A DNA stretch of 64,000 nucleotides from Candidatus Schekmanbacteria bacterium (GTDB taxonomy: Bacteria; Schekmanbacteria; GWA2-38-11; J061), in the NCBI GenBank assembly GCA_016219965.1, contig JACRJM010000004.1:62001-126000 (forward strand), written 5' to 3'. The first letter of the stretch is position 1. Each line of letters starts with the position of its first letter. The notes below the pieces were generated by a model. The model was given only the letters and a program-made list of their open reading frames with translations. It searched no databases and was not told the DNA's origin. Below are positions 25,717 to 35,112 of this stretch, one piece after another. The position numbers and the translations under genes were made by a program.

Positions 25717-27798
25717 ATGCTGCAATATTTGTTTCTAATACCGCTTCTTCCTGCGCTGGGCGCTTTCATAAACGGCGTTTGCGGATTATTTTCTGAAAAG
25801 TACAGGAAGCGCGAGGACATCATCCATTATGTTGGTTGCGGAGCAGCGATTATCTCCTGCGCCATAGCGCTTGGAGCACTTGCTGACTATATGTTTTTTA
25901 ATCATCCGGCAAGCGGCACATTTGAACAGGATCTTTTCACATGGATACCTGCCGGGGATTTCAATGTGAACATAGGGTTCCAGCTTGACCAGCTTTCGGC
26001 TGTGATGCTTTTTGTCGTCACATTCGTCGGAATGCTCATACATATTTATTCAACAGGATATATGCACGGAGACGACGGCTACTACAGGTTCTTTGCATAT
26101 CTAAACCTCTTCATGTTTGCCATGCTTCTTCTTATCCTTGGAAACAGTTTTCTCCTTATGTTCGTTGGCTGGGAGGGAGTGGGACTCTGCTCATATCTTC
26201 TGATAGGTTTCTATATCTATAAAAAATCTGCTGGCGATGCAGGAAAAAAGGCTTTCGTCGTAAACAGGATAGGCGATTTCGGATTCATACTCGGCATATT
26301 CTGCATATATTCAGTGTTCGGTACCCTTGATTTCACAACGGTGTTTTCAAATGTTGAGGCACATAAGGAAACGCTCCTCCATGCGACACCGCTGTTCGGG
26401 CTTTCACTTGTTACGGTACTGACACTTTCCCTTTTTGTAGGCGCAACCGGAAAGTCAGCACAGCTTCCTTTATATGTGTGGCTTCCGGATGCTATGGAAG
26501 GTCCCACTCCGGTAAGCGCACTCATCCATGCTGCAACAATGGTGACCGCGGGTGTATACATGGTTGCGCGCTGCAATCATCTATTCGAGCTTGCCCCTCT
26601 TTCACTTGCAGTTGTTGCGACTGTCGGAGCCATTACGGCGATATTCTCTGCATCTATAGGACTTGTGCAGAATGACATAAAGAAAGTTCTTGCCTATTCC
26701 ACGGTGAGCCAGCTTGGCTTCATGTTCATAGGCTGCGGGGTTGGTGCATACGCCGCGGGTATTTTCCATCTCATGACACATGCTTTCTTCAAGGCATGTC
26801 TCTTTCTTGGTTCAGGAAGCGTTATACACGCTATGAGCGGAGAGCAGGACATAAGAAAGATGGGAGACTTGAAAGGACACATGCCGCGCACCTACTGGAC
26901 TTTTCTTTTTGCGACATTTGCTATTGCCGGGATTCCTCCTTTTGCAGGATTCTTCAGCAAGGACGAGATTCTTTTTAAGGCTTTCACTACGGAAAACCCT
27001 GTTCTTGGCGATTTCAGATATGTCATATGGTTCCTTGGTGCATGTGCGGCATTCATGACATCATTCTATATGTTCAGGCTTGTAAATCTCACATTCAAAG
27101 GTGAATCGCGCGTAAGCCATGAAGCTGCGCACCATCTCCATGAATCACCCATTAATATAACTCTGCCGCTTATGGTGTTGGGAGTCCTCTCTCTAGTAGG
27201 AGGTCTTGTAGGCATTCCATTGATCCCCGGAGCGAACAGATTCCATGAATTCCTAAGCCCCATATTCGGAGGCAGCGCGCATGAAGCCGTTGCCGGTGCA
27301 GCAGAGGCTGTTGCGGAAGGTGCCCATGAATCGATGGGGCTTGAAATTACACTTATGATAGTGTCTGTCGGAATAGCATTGGCAGGTATGATGCTTGCAA
27401 AGAAGCTTTACATAACAAGCCCTGAATTGCCTGACAAACTTACGGAGAAATTCAAGAAGATGTATACAGTGCTCCTTAACAAATACTATGTTGATGAAAT
27501 TTACGATGCATCGGTGGTTAACCCAATAAAAAGTGTTTCAAGAGGCCTCTGGAGGTTTGATGCGAAGCGCGTTGACGGAGTGGTAAATTTCACAGGCTAC
27601 TTCACCCTTATAACAAGTCATCTTTCATATCTTTGGGATACTTATGTGGTTGACGGGCTTGTAAATGGAGTAGCCAATGTAATCAAGTATTTCAGCAGTA
27701 CAGGGAGGAAGCTTCAGTCAGGATTTCTTAATACCTATGCCATGATAATGCTTGTTGGCATTTTTATTCTTGTGAGTTTTTACATAGTAATGCTGTGA
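25717..27798 (+). CDS. nuoL: NADH-quinone oxidoreductase subunit L
   Basis: A 693-residue antiporter-like subunit at the far end of the membrane arm. Typical parts are the V-G-W-E-G-V-G-L-C-S-Y-L-L-I-G-F segment with its conserved Glu, the W-L-P-D-A-M-E-G-P-T-P-V-S-A-L-I-H-A-A-T stretch, and a long C-terminal region (about 520-693) that includes the lateral helix and a last membrane segment. His-rich loops near residue 470 are specific to this protein. It is co-transcribed with nuoK and nuoM. Confidence 0.97.
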   Translation: MLQYLFLIPLLPALGAFINGVCGLFSEKYRKREDIIHYVGCGAAIISCAIALGALADYMFFNHPASGTFEQDLFTWIPAGDFNVNIGFQLDQLSAVMLFVVTFVGMLIHIYSTGYMHGDDGYYRFFAYLNLFMFAMLLLILGNSFLLMFVGWEGVGLCSYLLIGFYIYKKSAGDAGKKAFVVNRIGDFGFILGIFCIYSVFGTLDFTTVFSNVEAHKETLLHATPLFGLSLVTVLTLSLFVGATGKSAQLPLYVWLPDAMEGPTPVSALIHAATMVTAGVYMVARCNHLFELAPLSLAVVATVGAITAIFSASIGLVQNDIKKVLAYSTVSQLGFMFIGCGVGAYAAGIFHLMTHAFFKACLFLGSGSVIHAMSGEQDIRKMGDLKGHMPRTYWTFLFATFAIAGIPPFAGFFSKDEILFKAFTTENPVLGDFRYVIWFLGACAAFMTSFYMFRLVNLTFKGESRVSHEAAHHLHESPINITLPLMVLGVLSLVGGLVGIPLIPGANRFHEFLSPIFGGSAHEAVAGAAEAVAEGAHESMGLEITLMIVSVGIALAGMMLAKKLYITSPELPDKLTEKFKKMYTVLLNKYYVDEIYDASVVNPIKSVSRGLWRFDAKRVDGVVNFTGYFTLITSHLSYLWDTYVVDGLVNGVANVIKYFSSTGRKLQSGFLNTYAMIMLVGIFILVSFYIVML

Positions 27799-27821
27799 CT
27801 AATTTGAGTGGAGGATTATAG

Positions 27822-29573
27822 ATGGACCTAAATTTTTCATCCTATCTGGATAATGCTTATTCATATGTTAACCAAATAGGATTCCCAATACTCACATATA
27901 TTACCTTTCTTCCTTTGCTTGGAGCATTGATATTGATGTTTATCCCGAAGGGGAAGGATAATTCAGTGAGGATAGTTGCAAATGTCGTGGCGGCAGCGGA
28001 CATGCTCCTTTCTTTCTGGCTGCTTCCATACTATGACTCTTCCACATATAAAATGCAGTTCGTGGAAAGGGTGGCATGGATAGAGGTCCCTTCAATAAAC
28101 CTCGTCATAAATTATTTTCTGGGTGTAGACGGGATAAGCGTGCTGTTGTTCCTGCTTACTACAATACTTGGTTTCATCGCTATACTTTCATCATGGAGTG
28201 CGATTCAGGAGCGGGTTAAGGAATACTACATATTCATTCTCCTTCTTCAGACAGGGATGCTTGGAGTTTTCGCATCGCTCGACTTCTTCCTCTTCTATGT
28301 TTTCTGGGAAGTGATGCTGGTTCCGATGTATTTTCTCATCGCAGTCTGGGGCGGAGGACCGCGCAAGCTTTACTCTGCCATAAAGTTCTTCCTGTATACG
28401 CTTTTTGGCAGTCTATTCATGCTGCTTGGTATTCTTGCGCTCTTCTTCCATTATCATTCCACGCATCCGGATGAGTATACGTTCGATCTGCTTAAACTAA
28501 TGAATGACCAGCTACCGCATACATGGGAGATGTGGCTCTTCGGTGCATTCTTTCTTGGTTTTGCCATCAAGGTCCCCATGTTCCCGTTCCATACATGGCT
28601 GCCGGATGCGCATGTTGATGCACCGACTGCCGGCAGTGTTATCCTCGCAGGAGTCCTCCTCAAAATGGGGACATACGGATTTTTGCGGTTCAGCATTCCA
28701 CTCTTTCCGTATGCAAGCAGGGAATATGTTCCTTTGATAGGTGCACTTTCAATCATAGGAATAATCTATGGTGCCATGGTTGCACTTGTGCAGACTGACA
28801 TGAAGAAACTTGTCGCTTATTCAAGCGTGAGCCATCTGGGATTTTGCATGATCGGCTTGTTTGCGCTTAATGCTCAGGGAATGCTTGGAAGCGTGCTTCA
28901 GATGATTAACCACGGTATAAGCACAGGGGGACTCTTCCTTATCGTAGGACTTATATATGAGAGACGTCATAACAGGGACATTGCAGAATACGGCGGACTA
29001 TCAAGCGTTATTCCCGTATATGCGATGTTTACCCTTATTATTTTCCTTTCATCGATGGGATTGCCGGGAATGAACGGTTTCATCGGTGAGTTCCTCATTC
29101 TTCTTGGTGTTTTCAAATCTCCATATATGGGGTGGGGATGGGCTGCATTTGCATCAGTCGGCATAATACTGGGCGCCGCATATCTTCTCTGGCTCTACCA
29201 GCGCGTATTCTTCGGCAAGCTGTGGAATCCAAAGAACATGAAACTCAAGGATCTTAATTTCCGCGAGATGGCAACGCTTGTACCTCTTATTGTATTTGTC
29301 TTCTGGATCGGGATTTATCCTAAGCCTTTTATAAAGATAATGGAGAAATCTGTTGAACAGCTTGTTGTAAGGGCAAACTCAGACAATACGGCAGTTCCCG
29401 GTATGACAGCATCTGCAAATGAAGGAACAAAGAAAACGGAAGCTGTACCTGCTCCTGCTGTTGCAGTAAATGAAAGCGGAGAAAATGAAAATACGGTGAA
29501 AGCTCAGCCGGCAGCTATGCCTGTTCTGGCTGGAGAGGAACGTTCACAAAATAATATTGCAGGCGATGAATAG
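27822..29573 (+). CDS. nuoM: NADH-quinone oxidoreductase subunit M with hydrophilic C-terminal extension
   Basis: A 583-residue antiporter-like proton-pumping subunit. Key segments are Y-V-F-W-E-V-M-L-V-P-M-Y-F-L-I and W-L-P-D-A-H-V-D-A-P-T-A-G-S-V. The last 65-70 residues (after V-E-Q-L-V-V) are Ala/Pro/Asn/Glu-rich and hydrophilic, an extension beyond the usual length of about 500-520. A GGAGG ribosome site lies upstream and nuoN starts immediately at the stop. Confidence 0.96.
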   Translation: MDLNFSSYLDNAYSYVNQIGFPILTYITFLPLLGALILMFIPKGKDNSVRIVANVVAAADMLLSFWLLPYYDSSTYKMQFVERVAWIEVPSINLVINYFLGVDGISVLLFLLTTILGFIAILSSWSAIQERVKEYYIFILLLQTGMLGVFASLDFFLFYVFWEVMLVPMYFLIAVWGGGPRKLYSAIKFFLYTLFGSLFMLLGILALFFHYHSTHPDEYTFDLLKLMNDQLPHTWEMWLFGAFFLGFAIKVPMFPFHTWLPDAHVDAPTAGSVILAGVLLKMGTYGFLRFSIPLFPYASREYVPLIGALSIIGIIYGAMVALVQTDMKKLVAYSSVSHLGFCMIGLFALNAQGMLGSVLQMINHGISTGGLFLIVGLIYERRHNRDIAEYGGLSSVIPVYAMFTLIIFLSSMGLPGMNGFIGEFLILLGVFKSPYMGWGWAAFASVGIILGAAYLLWLYQRVFFGKLWNPKNMKLKDLNFREMATLVPLIVFVFWIGIYPKPFIKIMEKSVEQLVVRANSDNTAVPGMTASANEGTKKTEAVPAPAVAVNESGENENTVKAQPAAMPVLAGEERSQNNIAGDE

Positions 29574-31073
29574 ATGTTAGAACTACAACAATACATTCCA
29601 CAGATAGATTTATTGTACCCGGAGTTCGTGCTCACGGTTTGGGCTCTCTTCCTTCTTGTGGCGGGGATATTCGTCTCGAAAGAAAAAGAAGGATCAGTGA
29701 TGTCAGGCCTTGCACTTATAGGGTTAGTTGTTGTCTCTTTATTCTGTGTTGCAGGTATGGGGAATAAAGGGATAACGTTTTCAGGAAGCTATGCAGTTGA
29801 CGGGTTCTCAACCTTTTTCAAGTTTGTTTTTCTGATATCAGGAATACTTACTATACTCATATCCGGCAAGTATAACCGGATGGAAAAGATTTTTCGCGGA
29901 GAGTATTACGTCCTTCTCTATTTTTCCATAATCGGAATGTTTGTTATCGCCAGTGCCAACGACATCATGGTCATATACATAGGTATAGAGCTCATGGCGT
30001 TGTCCATATATGCGCTTGTGGGATTTATGAAACATGATGTCAGGTCGAACGAGGCGGCGCTAAAATATTTTGTTCTGGGTTCGTTTTCATCAGGTATTCT
30101 TCTCTATGGGACTTCTCTCTTATACGGTGAAACATCAACTACTAATCTGATAGATATACAGAATACACTTATCCTCCATGGCTATTCTAAGATGGCTATG
30201 CTGGGGATAATACTTATAATCGTAGGTCTTGCATTCAAGATTGCTGCTGTTCCGTTTCATCTCTGGTGTCCTGATGCTTATGACGGAGCGCCAACCGCAA
30301 TTACTGCATTCATGTCAGTTGCTCCAAAAGCAGCGGGGTTTGCGGCATTCCTGAGATTCTTTGTTGTTGCAGTGATGCCTGCGAAAAATGAATGGTATAT
30401 ACTGCTATGGCTTCTCTCTGCATTTACAATGATACTTGGCAACGTGCTTGCCGTATCGCAGGATAATGTGAAAAGACTTCTTGCCTATTCGAGCATTGCC
30501 CATGCAGGTTACGGTCTTATGGGTGTAGTATCTGCAGGAAGGCTCATTGAGATAACGGACGGGAAGCTTGTGTTCACTGAAGGAGGAAGGATGAGCATAT
30601 ATGCAGTTCTTTTTTATATGCTTGCCTATATGTTCATGAACATCGGTGCCTTTACAATGGTGATATTCATGCGCAACAACAGCCTTCGTGGCGACAGGAT
30701 AGAAGATTTTGCAGGCCTTGCAAGGGTAAAACCAATGTATGGTGCGATTATGACAATCTTCCTTCTTTCATTGATGGGGATTCCTCCGCTTTGCGGATTT
30801 GTCGGCAAGTTCTATATATTCGCGGCAGCGATAAAATCCGAACTTTACGGACTCTGCGTTATAGGTATTTTGACGAGCGCAGTGTCAGCGTTCTATTACT
30901 TTAAAATAATAAAGACTATGTACGTCGATGCACCTCCCGCAGATTTTGAAGTCATGGAATCAGGCTCGATGAAAATTGCATTATATGCCTCTGCATTCAT
31001 GACTCTTCTCATTGGTATATTCCCCGGACCATTCATAAATTTTGCAAGAAATTCATTTCTGATTTTCATGTAG
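29574..31073 (+). CDS. nuoN: NADH-quinone oxidoreductase subunit N
   Basis: A 499-residue antiporter-like subunit. Helical content and segments I-G-I-E-L-M-A-L-S-I-Y-A-L-V-G, F-H-L-W-C-P-D-A-Y-D-G-A-P-T-A-I-T-A-F and L-L-A-Y-S-S-I-A-H-A-G-Y are the NuoN hallmarks, including Lys and Glu of the proton channel. The start codon follows the nuoM stop with no gap. It ends the nuo cluster; the next gene starts 33 bases later and no terminator was seen. Confidence 0.97.
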   Translation: MLELQQYIPQIDLLYPEFVLTVWALFLLVAGIFVSKEKEGSVMSGLALIGLVVVSLFCVAGMGNKGITFSGSYAVDGFSTFFKFVFLISGILTILISGKYNRMEKIFRGEYYVLLYFSIIGMFVIASANDIMVIYIGIELMALSIYALVGFMKHDVRSNEAALKYFVLGSFSSGILLYGTSLLYGETSTTNLIDIQNTLILHGYSKMAMLGIILIIVGLAFKIAAVPFHLWCPDAYDGAPTAITAFMSVAPKAAGFAAFLRFFVVAVMPAKNEWYILLWLLSAFTMILGNVLAVSQDNVKRLLAYSSIAHAGYGLMGVVSAGRLIEITDGKLVFTEGGRMSIYAVLFYMLAYMFMNIGAFTMVIFMRNNSLRGDRIEDFAGLARVKPMYGAIMTIFLLSLMGIPPLCGFVGKFYIFAAAIKSELYGLCVIGILTSAVSAFYYFKIIKTMYVDAPPADFEVMESGSMKIALYASAFMTLLIGIFPGPFINFARNSFLIFM

Positions 31074-31106
31074 CAATATTTTTTTATCTGCAATATTCTG
31101 TTCTGC

Positions 31107-31574
31107 ATGGACGCTTATCTTGATATCGAAACTTCGTTCGATGGAGACATAACGATCATTGGAATTCACACTTCACGCGATGGGACTGTTCAAATTCTCG
31201 AACCATCATACGATGATCTTCGCATATATAAAATTCTAGAAAGTATTTCTGTGATTTTTTCATACAATGGAAATTCATTTGATATCCCTGTGATAAGAAA
31301 AAAAATCGGAATAAATATTCTGGAAAATATCAGAAGTGTTGATTTAAAAAATGTTTGCTGGAAAAAAAATATTTACGGCGGACTTAAAAAAGTTGAAAAA
31401 TATTTTGGCATCGAAAGAATGACATGCGATGTAGATGGGCGTGCAGCAATGATGTTATGGAAGTCATATAAAAATGAGAATGATGCAGATGCATTGGAAA
31501 AACTTCTTCGCTACAATAAAGAGGATGTTGAAAATCTAATTCAGCTTAGAAAAAAACTCGAAAATATTTTCTGA
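31107..31574 (+). CDS. RNase H-like exonuclease domain protein (YprB type)
   Basis: A 155-residue protein. The N-terminal L-D-I-E-T motif supplies two acidic residues (D6, E8), F-S-Y-N-G-N-S-F-D a third, and the Y-N-K-E-D-V-E-N-L motif near the C-terminus a fourth, the DEDD pattern of 3'-5' exonucleases. This fits the YprB RNase H-like family, which is normally fused to a TPR domain or stands alone. It is probably a nucleic-acid 3' end processor; the substrate is unknown. Ribosome site not evident. It follows nuoN by 33 bases and may be read through from it. Confidence 0.7.
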   Translation: MDAYLDIETSFDGDITIIGIHTSRDGTVQILEPSYDDLRIYKILESISVIFSYNGNSFDIPVIRKKIGINILENIRSVDLKNVCWKKNIYGGLKKVEKYFGIERMTCDVDGRAAMMLWKSYKNENDADALEKLLRYNKEDVENLIQLRKKLENIF

Positions 31575-31610
31575 AAAAAAATCCAGATGATGCTGTTGGA
31601 TAAAAAAAGA

Positions 31611-31638
31611 TTGACACTGAAGAAATTTTAAATAAAAT
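31611..31638 (+). promoter_or_regulatory. Promoter of the tiny basic-protein gene
   Basis: TTGACA at 31611-31616 and TAAAAT at 31633-31638 are separated by 16 bases, close to the sigma-70 consensus. The resulting transcript would have a leader of about 65 bases before the ribosome site and would end at the strong terminator at 31850. Confidence 0.6.
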
Positions 31639-31710
31639 TACATATAACGAGTTGTAAAAGCAGTTAGAAGTTAGCTGTAAACACACAACCGAAAGGAGGG
31701 GTGAGAGAGA

Positions 31711-31788
31711 ATGGCAACCAAAAAGAAACCAGCTGCGAAGAAAAAAGCTGCGAAGAAACCTGCGAAGAAAGCTGCAAAGAAGAAGTAA
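31711..31788 (+). CDS. 25-residue Lys/Ala/Pro-rich basic protein
   Basis: A tiny gene with an excellent ribosome site (AAGGAGGGG, ten bases ahead of the ATG). The product begins M-A-T-K-K-K-P-A-A and continues with A-A-K-K and P-A-K-K repeats to a Lys-rich end. It has 14 Lys, no acidic residue and a predicted net charge near +14. It resembles the tail of histone H1-like and bacterial Lys-rich nucleoid proteins, so RNA or DNA binding is plausible. It stands alone between its own promoter and terminator. It is too short for automatic gene callers and could also be a remnant of a longer protein. Confidence 0.6.
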   Translation: MATKKKPAAKKKAAKKPAKKAAKKK

Positions 31789-31808
31789 CAGAGACATAAG
31801 AGATTTAA

Positions 31809-31850
31809 AACTGGGAGCGTTTGAAACATTAAACGCTCCCAGTTGTTTTT
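31809..31850 (+). terminator. Rho-independent terminator after the tiny basic gene
   Basis: A 14-bp perfect stem (AACTGGGAGCGTTT at 31809-31822 and AAACGCTCCCAGTT at 31831-31844) with an 8-base loop, followed by GTTTTT. It is one of the strongest terminators in the window and lies 20 bases after the small gene. Confidence 0.9.
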
Positions 31851-31904
31851 AAGCTCCCTTCTCTACAGCTTGAAATAAATTTCTAAACATACTATTTTGA
31901 TATT

Positions 31905-32351
31905 ATGAAACCAACACATCATTTATATACTTCTATAGCTACTGCTGCCGTTGTTTATCCGCTTACCGGCTCGCTCATGGCGTCTCTCGGCTGTATAATA
32001 GCAGGAGTCTTTATTGACGTTGATCATCTTCTGGAGTTCTTTATGTTCTCAAAACAGAGATTCTCTGTTAAGAACTTCATGAGTTTTTTCATGAGCCTTC
32101 ATTACAAGAAAGCGTTTGTTTTGTTTCATTCCTATGAACTGATAATTGTGTTGTGGCTGATCTGTCTTAAAGTAAATAATGTTGTAGCATACGGAGCTAT
32201 GCTTGGTTATACTATCCATATGGTGTTTGACATGATTTTTAACCCTGTTTACTGGTATGGGTATTTTTTATCTTTCAGACTGGCTACCGGATTCAGTAAA
32301 GAGAAATTTATTGATGAAGAACTTCACTTCAGAAAATATCCGAATACATAA
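31905..32351 (+). CDS. Small integral membrane protein, YdjM-like
   Basis: A 148-residue protein. It starts M-K-P-T-H-H-L-Y and has hydrophobic segments at about 10-38, 66-90 and 95-120. The D-V-D-H segment near residue 40, with T-H-H and a G-Y-T-I-H-M-V-F-D segment near residue 105, resembles the His/Asp pattern of the YdjM family of membrane proteins, annotated as metal-dependent hydrolases. The match is by eye only. It overlaps the start of rlpA by 38 bases, so the two are coupled, but a shared role is not known. Confidence 0.45.
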   Translation: MKPTHHLYTSIATAAVVYPLTGSLMASLGCIIAGVFIDVDHLLEFFMFSKQRFSVKNFMSFFMSLHYKKAFVLFHSYELIIVLWLICLKVNNVVAYGAMLGYTIHMVFDMIFNPVYWYGYFLSFRLATGFSKEKFIDEELHFRKYPNT

Positions 32352-32979
32352 TAAATTTATTTTCTTTTTTCTCATTCCACTCTTTTTTAATATTTCCTCA
32401 TGCTCTTTTTCCTCCGGCAGTAAAATAGAAATAAAACAGGGAGAATATAAGGAAAGAGGAATTTCTTCCTGGTACGGAGTCCCCTATCATGGAAGGAAAA
32501 CAGCGTCAGGGGAAGTCTATGACATGTACGGAATCAGCGCGGCGCACAGGACACTACCTCTTGGTACAGTCTGTAAGGTTTCCAATTTAAAGAATGGGAA
32601 AAACATCCAGGTGAGGATAAATGATCGCGGGCCATTTGTGAAAAACAGGATCCTTGACTTAAGTTATGCCGCTGCAAAGTCACTTGGATTTGCAGTAGAA
32701 GGAACGACAGAAGTTCTTATCGAAGTAATATCATTGCCGGCGGTCGTTCAAAGTTTCGCAGTCCAGGTAGCATCTTTTAAGAATGAAAAGAATGCACTTA
32801 ATCTCCAGCATTATCTTTCAGAAAAGTACGGCAATGCCTCTGTCGTTAAATATGATAATGGCTCAGATACGTTTTACAGGGTAAGAGTAGGAAGTTTCAA
32901 GAATGTTGAAGATGCAGGAAAATTCATTGATCAGGTAAAGATTAAAGATTCAACGCCTTTTATAGTCGCCCGTGACTGA
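32314..32979 (+). CDS. rlpA: RlpA-family septal lipoprotein with SPOR domain
   Basis: A 222-residue lipoprotein with lipobox I-S-S-C near residue 29 after a hydrophobic stretch. The double-psi beta-barrel domain (about 45-140) has G-I-S-S-W-Y-G, H-G-R-K-T-A-S-G-E and I-N-D-R-G-P-F motifs typical of lytic transglycosylase RlpA, acting on denuded glycan at the septum. A SPOR domain (about 147-222, F-A-V-Q-V-A-S-F...Y-R-V-R-V-G-S-F) would bind denuded peptidoglycan. The ATG at 32314 begins the signal; an ORF start at 32257 lies inside the preceding gene. The two genes overlap by 38 bases. Confidence 0.88.
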   Translation: MKNFTSENIRIHNKFIFFFLIPLFFNISSCSFSSGSKIEIKQGEYKERGISSWYGVPYHGRKTASGEVYDMYGISAAHRTLPLGTVCKVSNLKNGKNIQVRINDRGPFVKNRILDLSYAAAKSLGFAVEGTTEVLIEVISLPAVVQSFAVQVASFKNEKNALNLQHYLSEKYGNASVVKYDNGSDTFYRVRVGSFKNVEDAGKFIDQVKIKDSTPFIVARD

Positions 32980-32994
32980 CCTTTTTAAAAAAAT

Positions 32995-33690
32995 ATGACA
33001 TCTATAGCTGACAACTATAAGCGGATATTGGAAAAAATCAACGATGCTGCCTTGAGGGCAAAGAGGGATCCGGCAGATGTCATGCTTGTGGCAGTATCTA
33101 AAACATTTCCTTTTGAGAAAGTTCTTGAGGCAATTGAGGCAGGTGCGAGGATATTCGGTGAAAACTATATTCAGGAAGCAGTGGATAAGATTGAAACAGT
33201 ACGTGGAATGTCAGGAGTAATTGAATGGCATTTCATAGGACACTTGCAGACCAACAAGGTGAAATATGCATCCGGCAAGTTTTCCATGATTGAGTCAGTG
33301 GATTCGATTAAGCTTTTAAGCGAGATAAACAAAAAGGCGCTGTCGGCAGGCATAACCGAAAAAGTTTTATTTGAAGTTAATGTCTCAGGGGAGGAGAGCA
33401 AATTCGGGTTTAGCCCTGAGGCTCTGGAAACAAGCCTTGAAGAGATTTCTGGCTGCAGGAACGTAATACCTCTGGGATTGATGACAATGCCTCCATACAG
33501 TTCAAACCAGGAGGACTCACGTAGATATTTTGTACGTCTACATGAGTTGATGGAGCGAATTAACGCAAAGAAAATTCAGGGAATAAACTTTCAGCATCTC
33601 TCCATGGGGATGTCGGGTGATTTTGAGGTAGCAATCGAAGAGGGGGCGACGATCATCCGTGTCGGTTCAGCAATCTTCGGCGGGCGGTAA
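32995..33690 (+). CDS. Pyridoxal phosphate homeostasis protein YggS
   Basis: A 231-residue alanine-racemase-like barrel. The PLP lysine is in V-A-V-S-K-T-F-P near residue 36, followed by F-G-E-N-Y-I-Q-E-A and W-H-F-I-G-H-L-Q-T-N-K. The ending S-M-G-M-S-G-D-F-E-V-A-I...R-V-G-S-A-I-F-G matches the PLPBP/YggS family, which buffers PLP in the cytoplasm and lacks the racemase second domain. It starts 15 bases after rlpA. The convergent purA terminator follows. Confidence 0.94.
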   Translation: MTSIADNYKRILEKINDAALRAKRDPADVMLVAVSKTFPFEKVLEAIEAGARIFGENYIQEAVDKIETVRGMSGVIEWHFIGHLQTNKVKYASGKFSMIESVDSIKLLSEINKKALSAGITEKVLFEVNVSGEESKFGFSPEALETSLEEISGCRNVIPLGLMTMPPYSSNQEDSRRYFVRLHELMERINAKKIQGINFQHLSMGMSGDFEVAIEEGATIIRVGSAIFGGR

Positions 33691-33746
33691 ACTCAATTTT
33701 TGGTGTTATACTTCGTCAGTGGCCACCTCGCAAATCCTCACATACG

Positions 33747-33774
33747 AAAAAACCCCATAAATTTCTATGGGGTT
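33747..33774 (-). terminator. Rho-independent terminator of purA operon
   Basis: On the minus strand a 9-bp stem, AACCCCATA with TATGGGGTT (six-base loop), is followed by a run of T residues. It lies 30 bases after the purA stop and closes the aminotransferase-serA-purA transcript. Confidence 0.85.
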
Positions 33775-33804
33775 AGCGCGCGAATATAATAAGTTATTAT
33801 CTTT

Positions 33805-35100
<1,296 letters not shown>

Positions 35101-35112
35101 TTACCCCGTAGG

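Noticed and set aside
32257-32313. Longer start for rlpA
   Set aside because: It would place 19 residues ahead of the lipoprotein signal, and that stretch overlaps the preceding gene.
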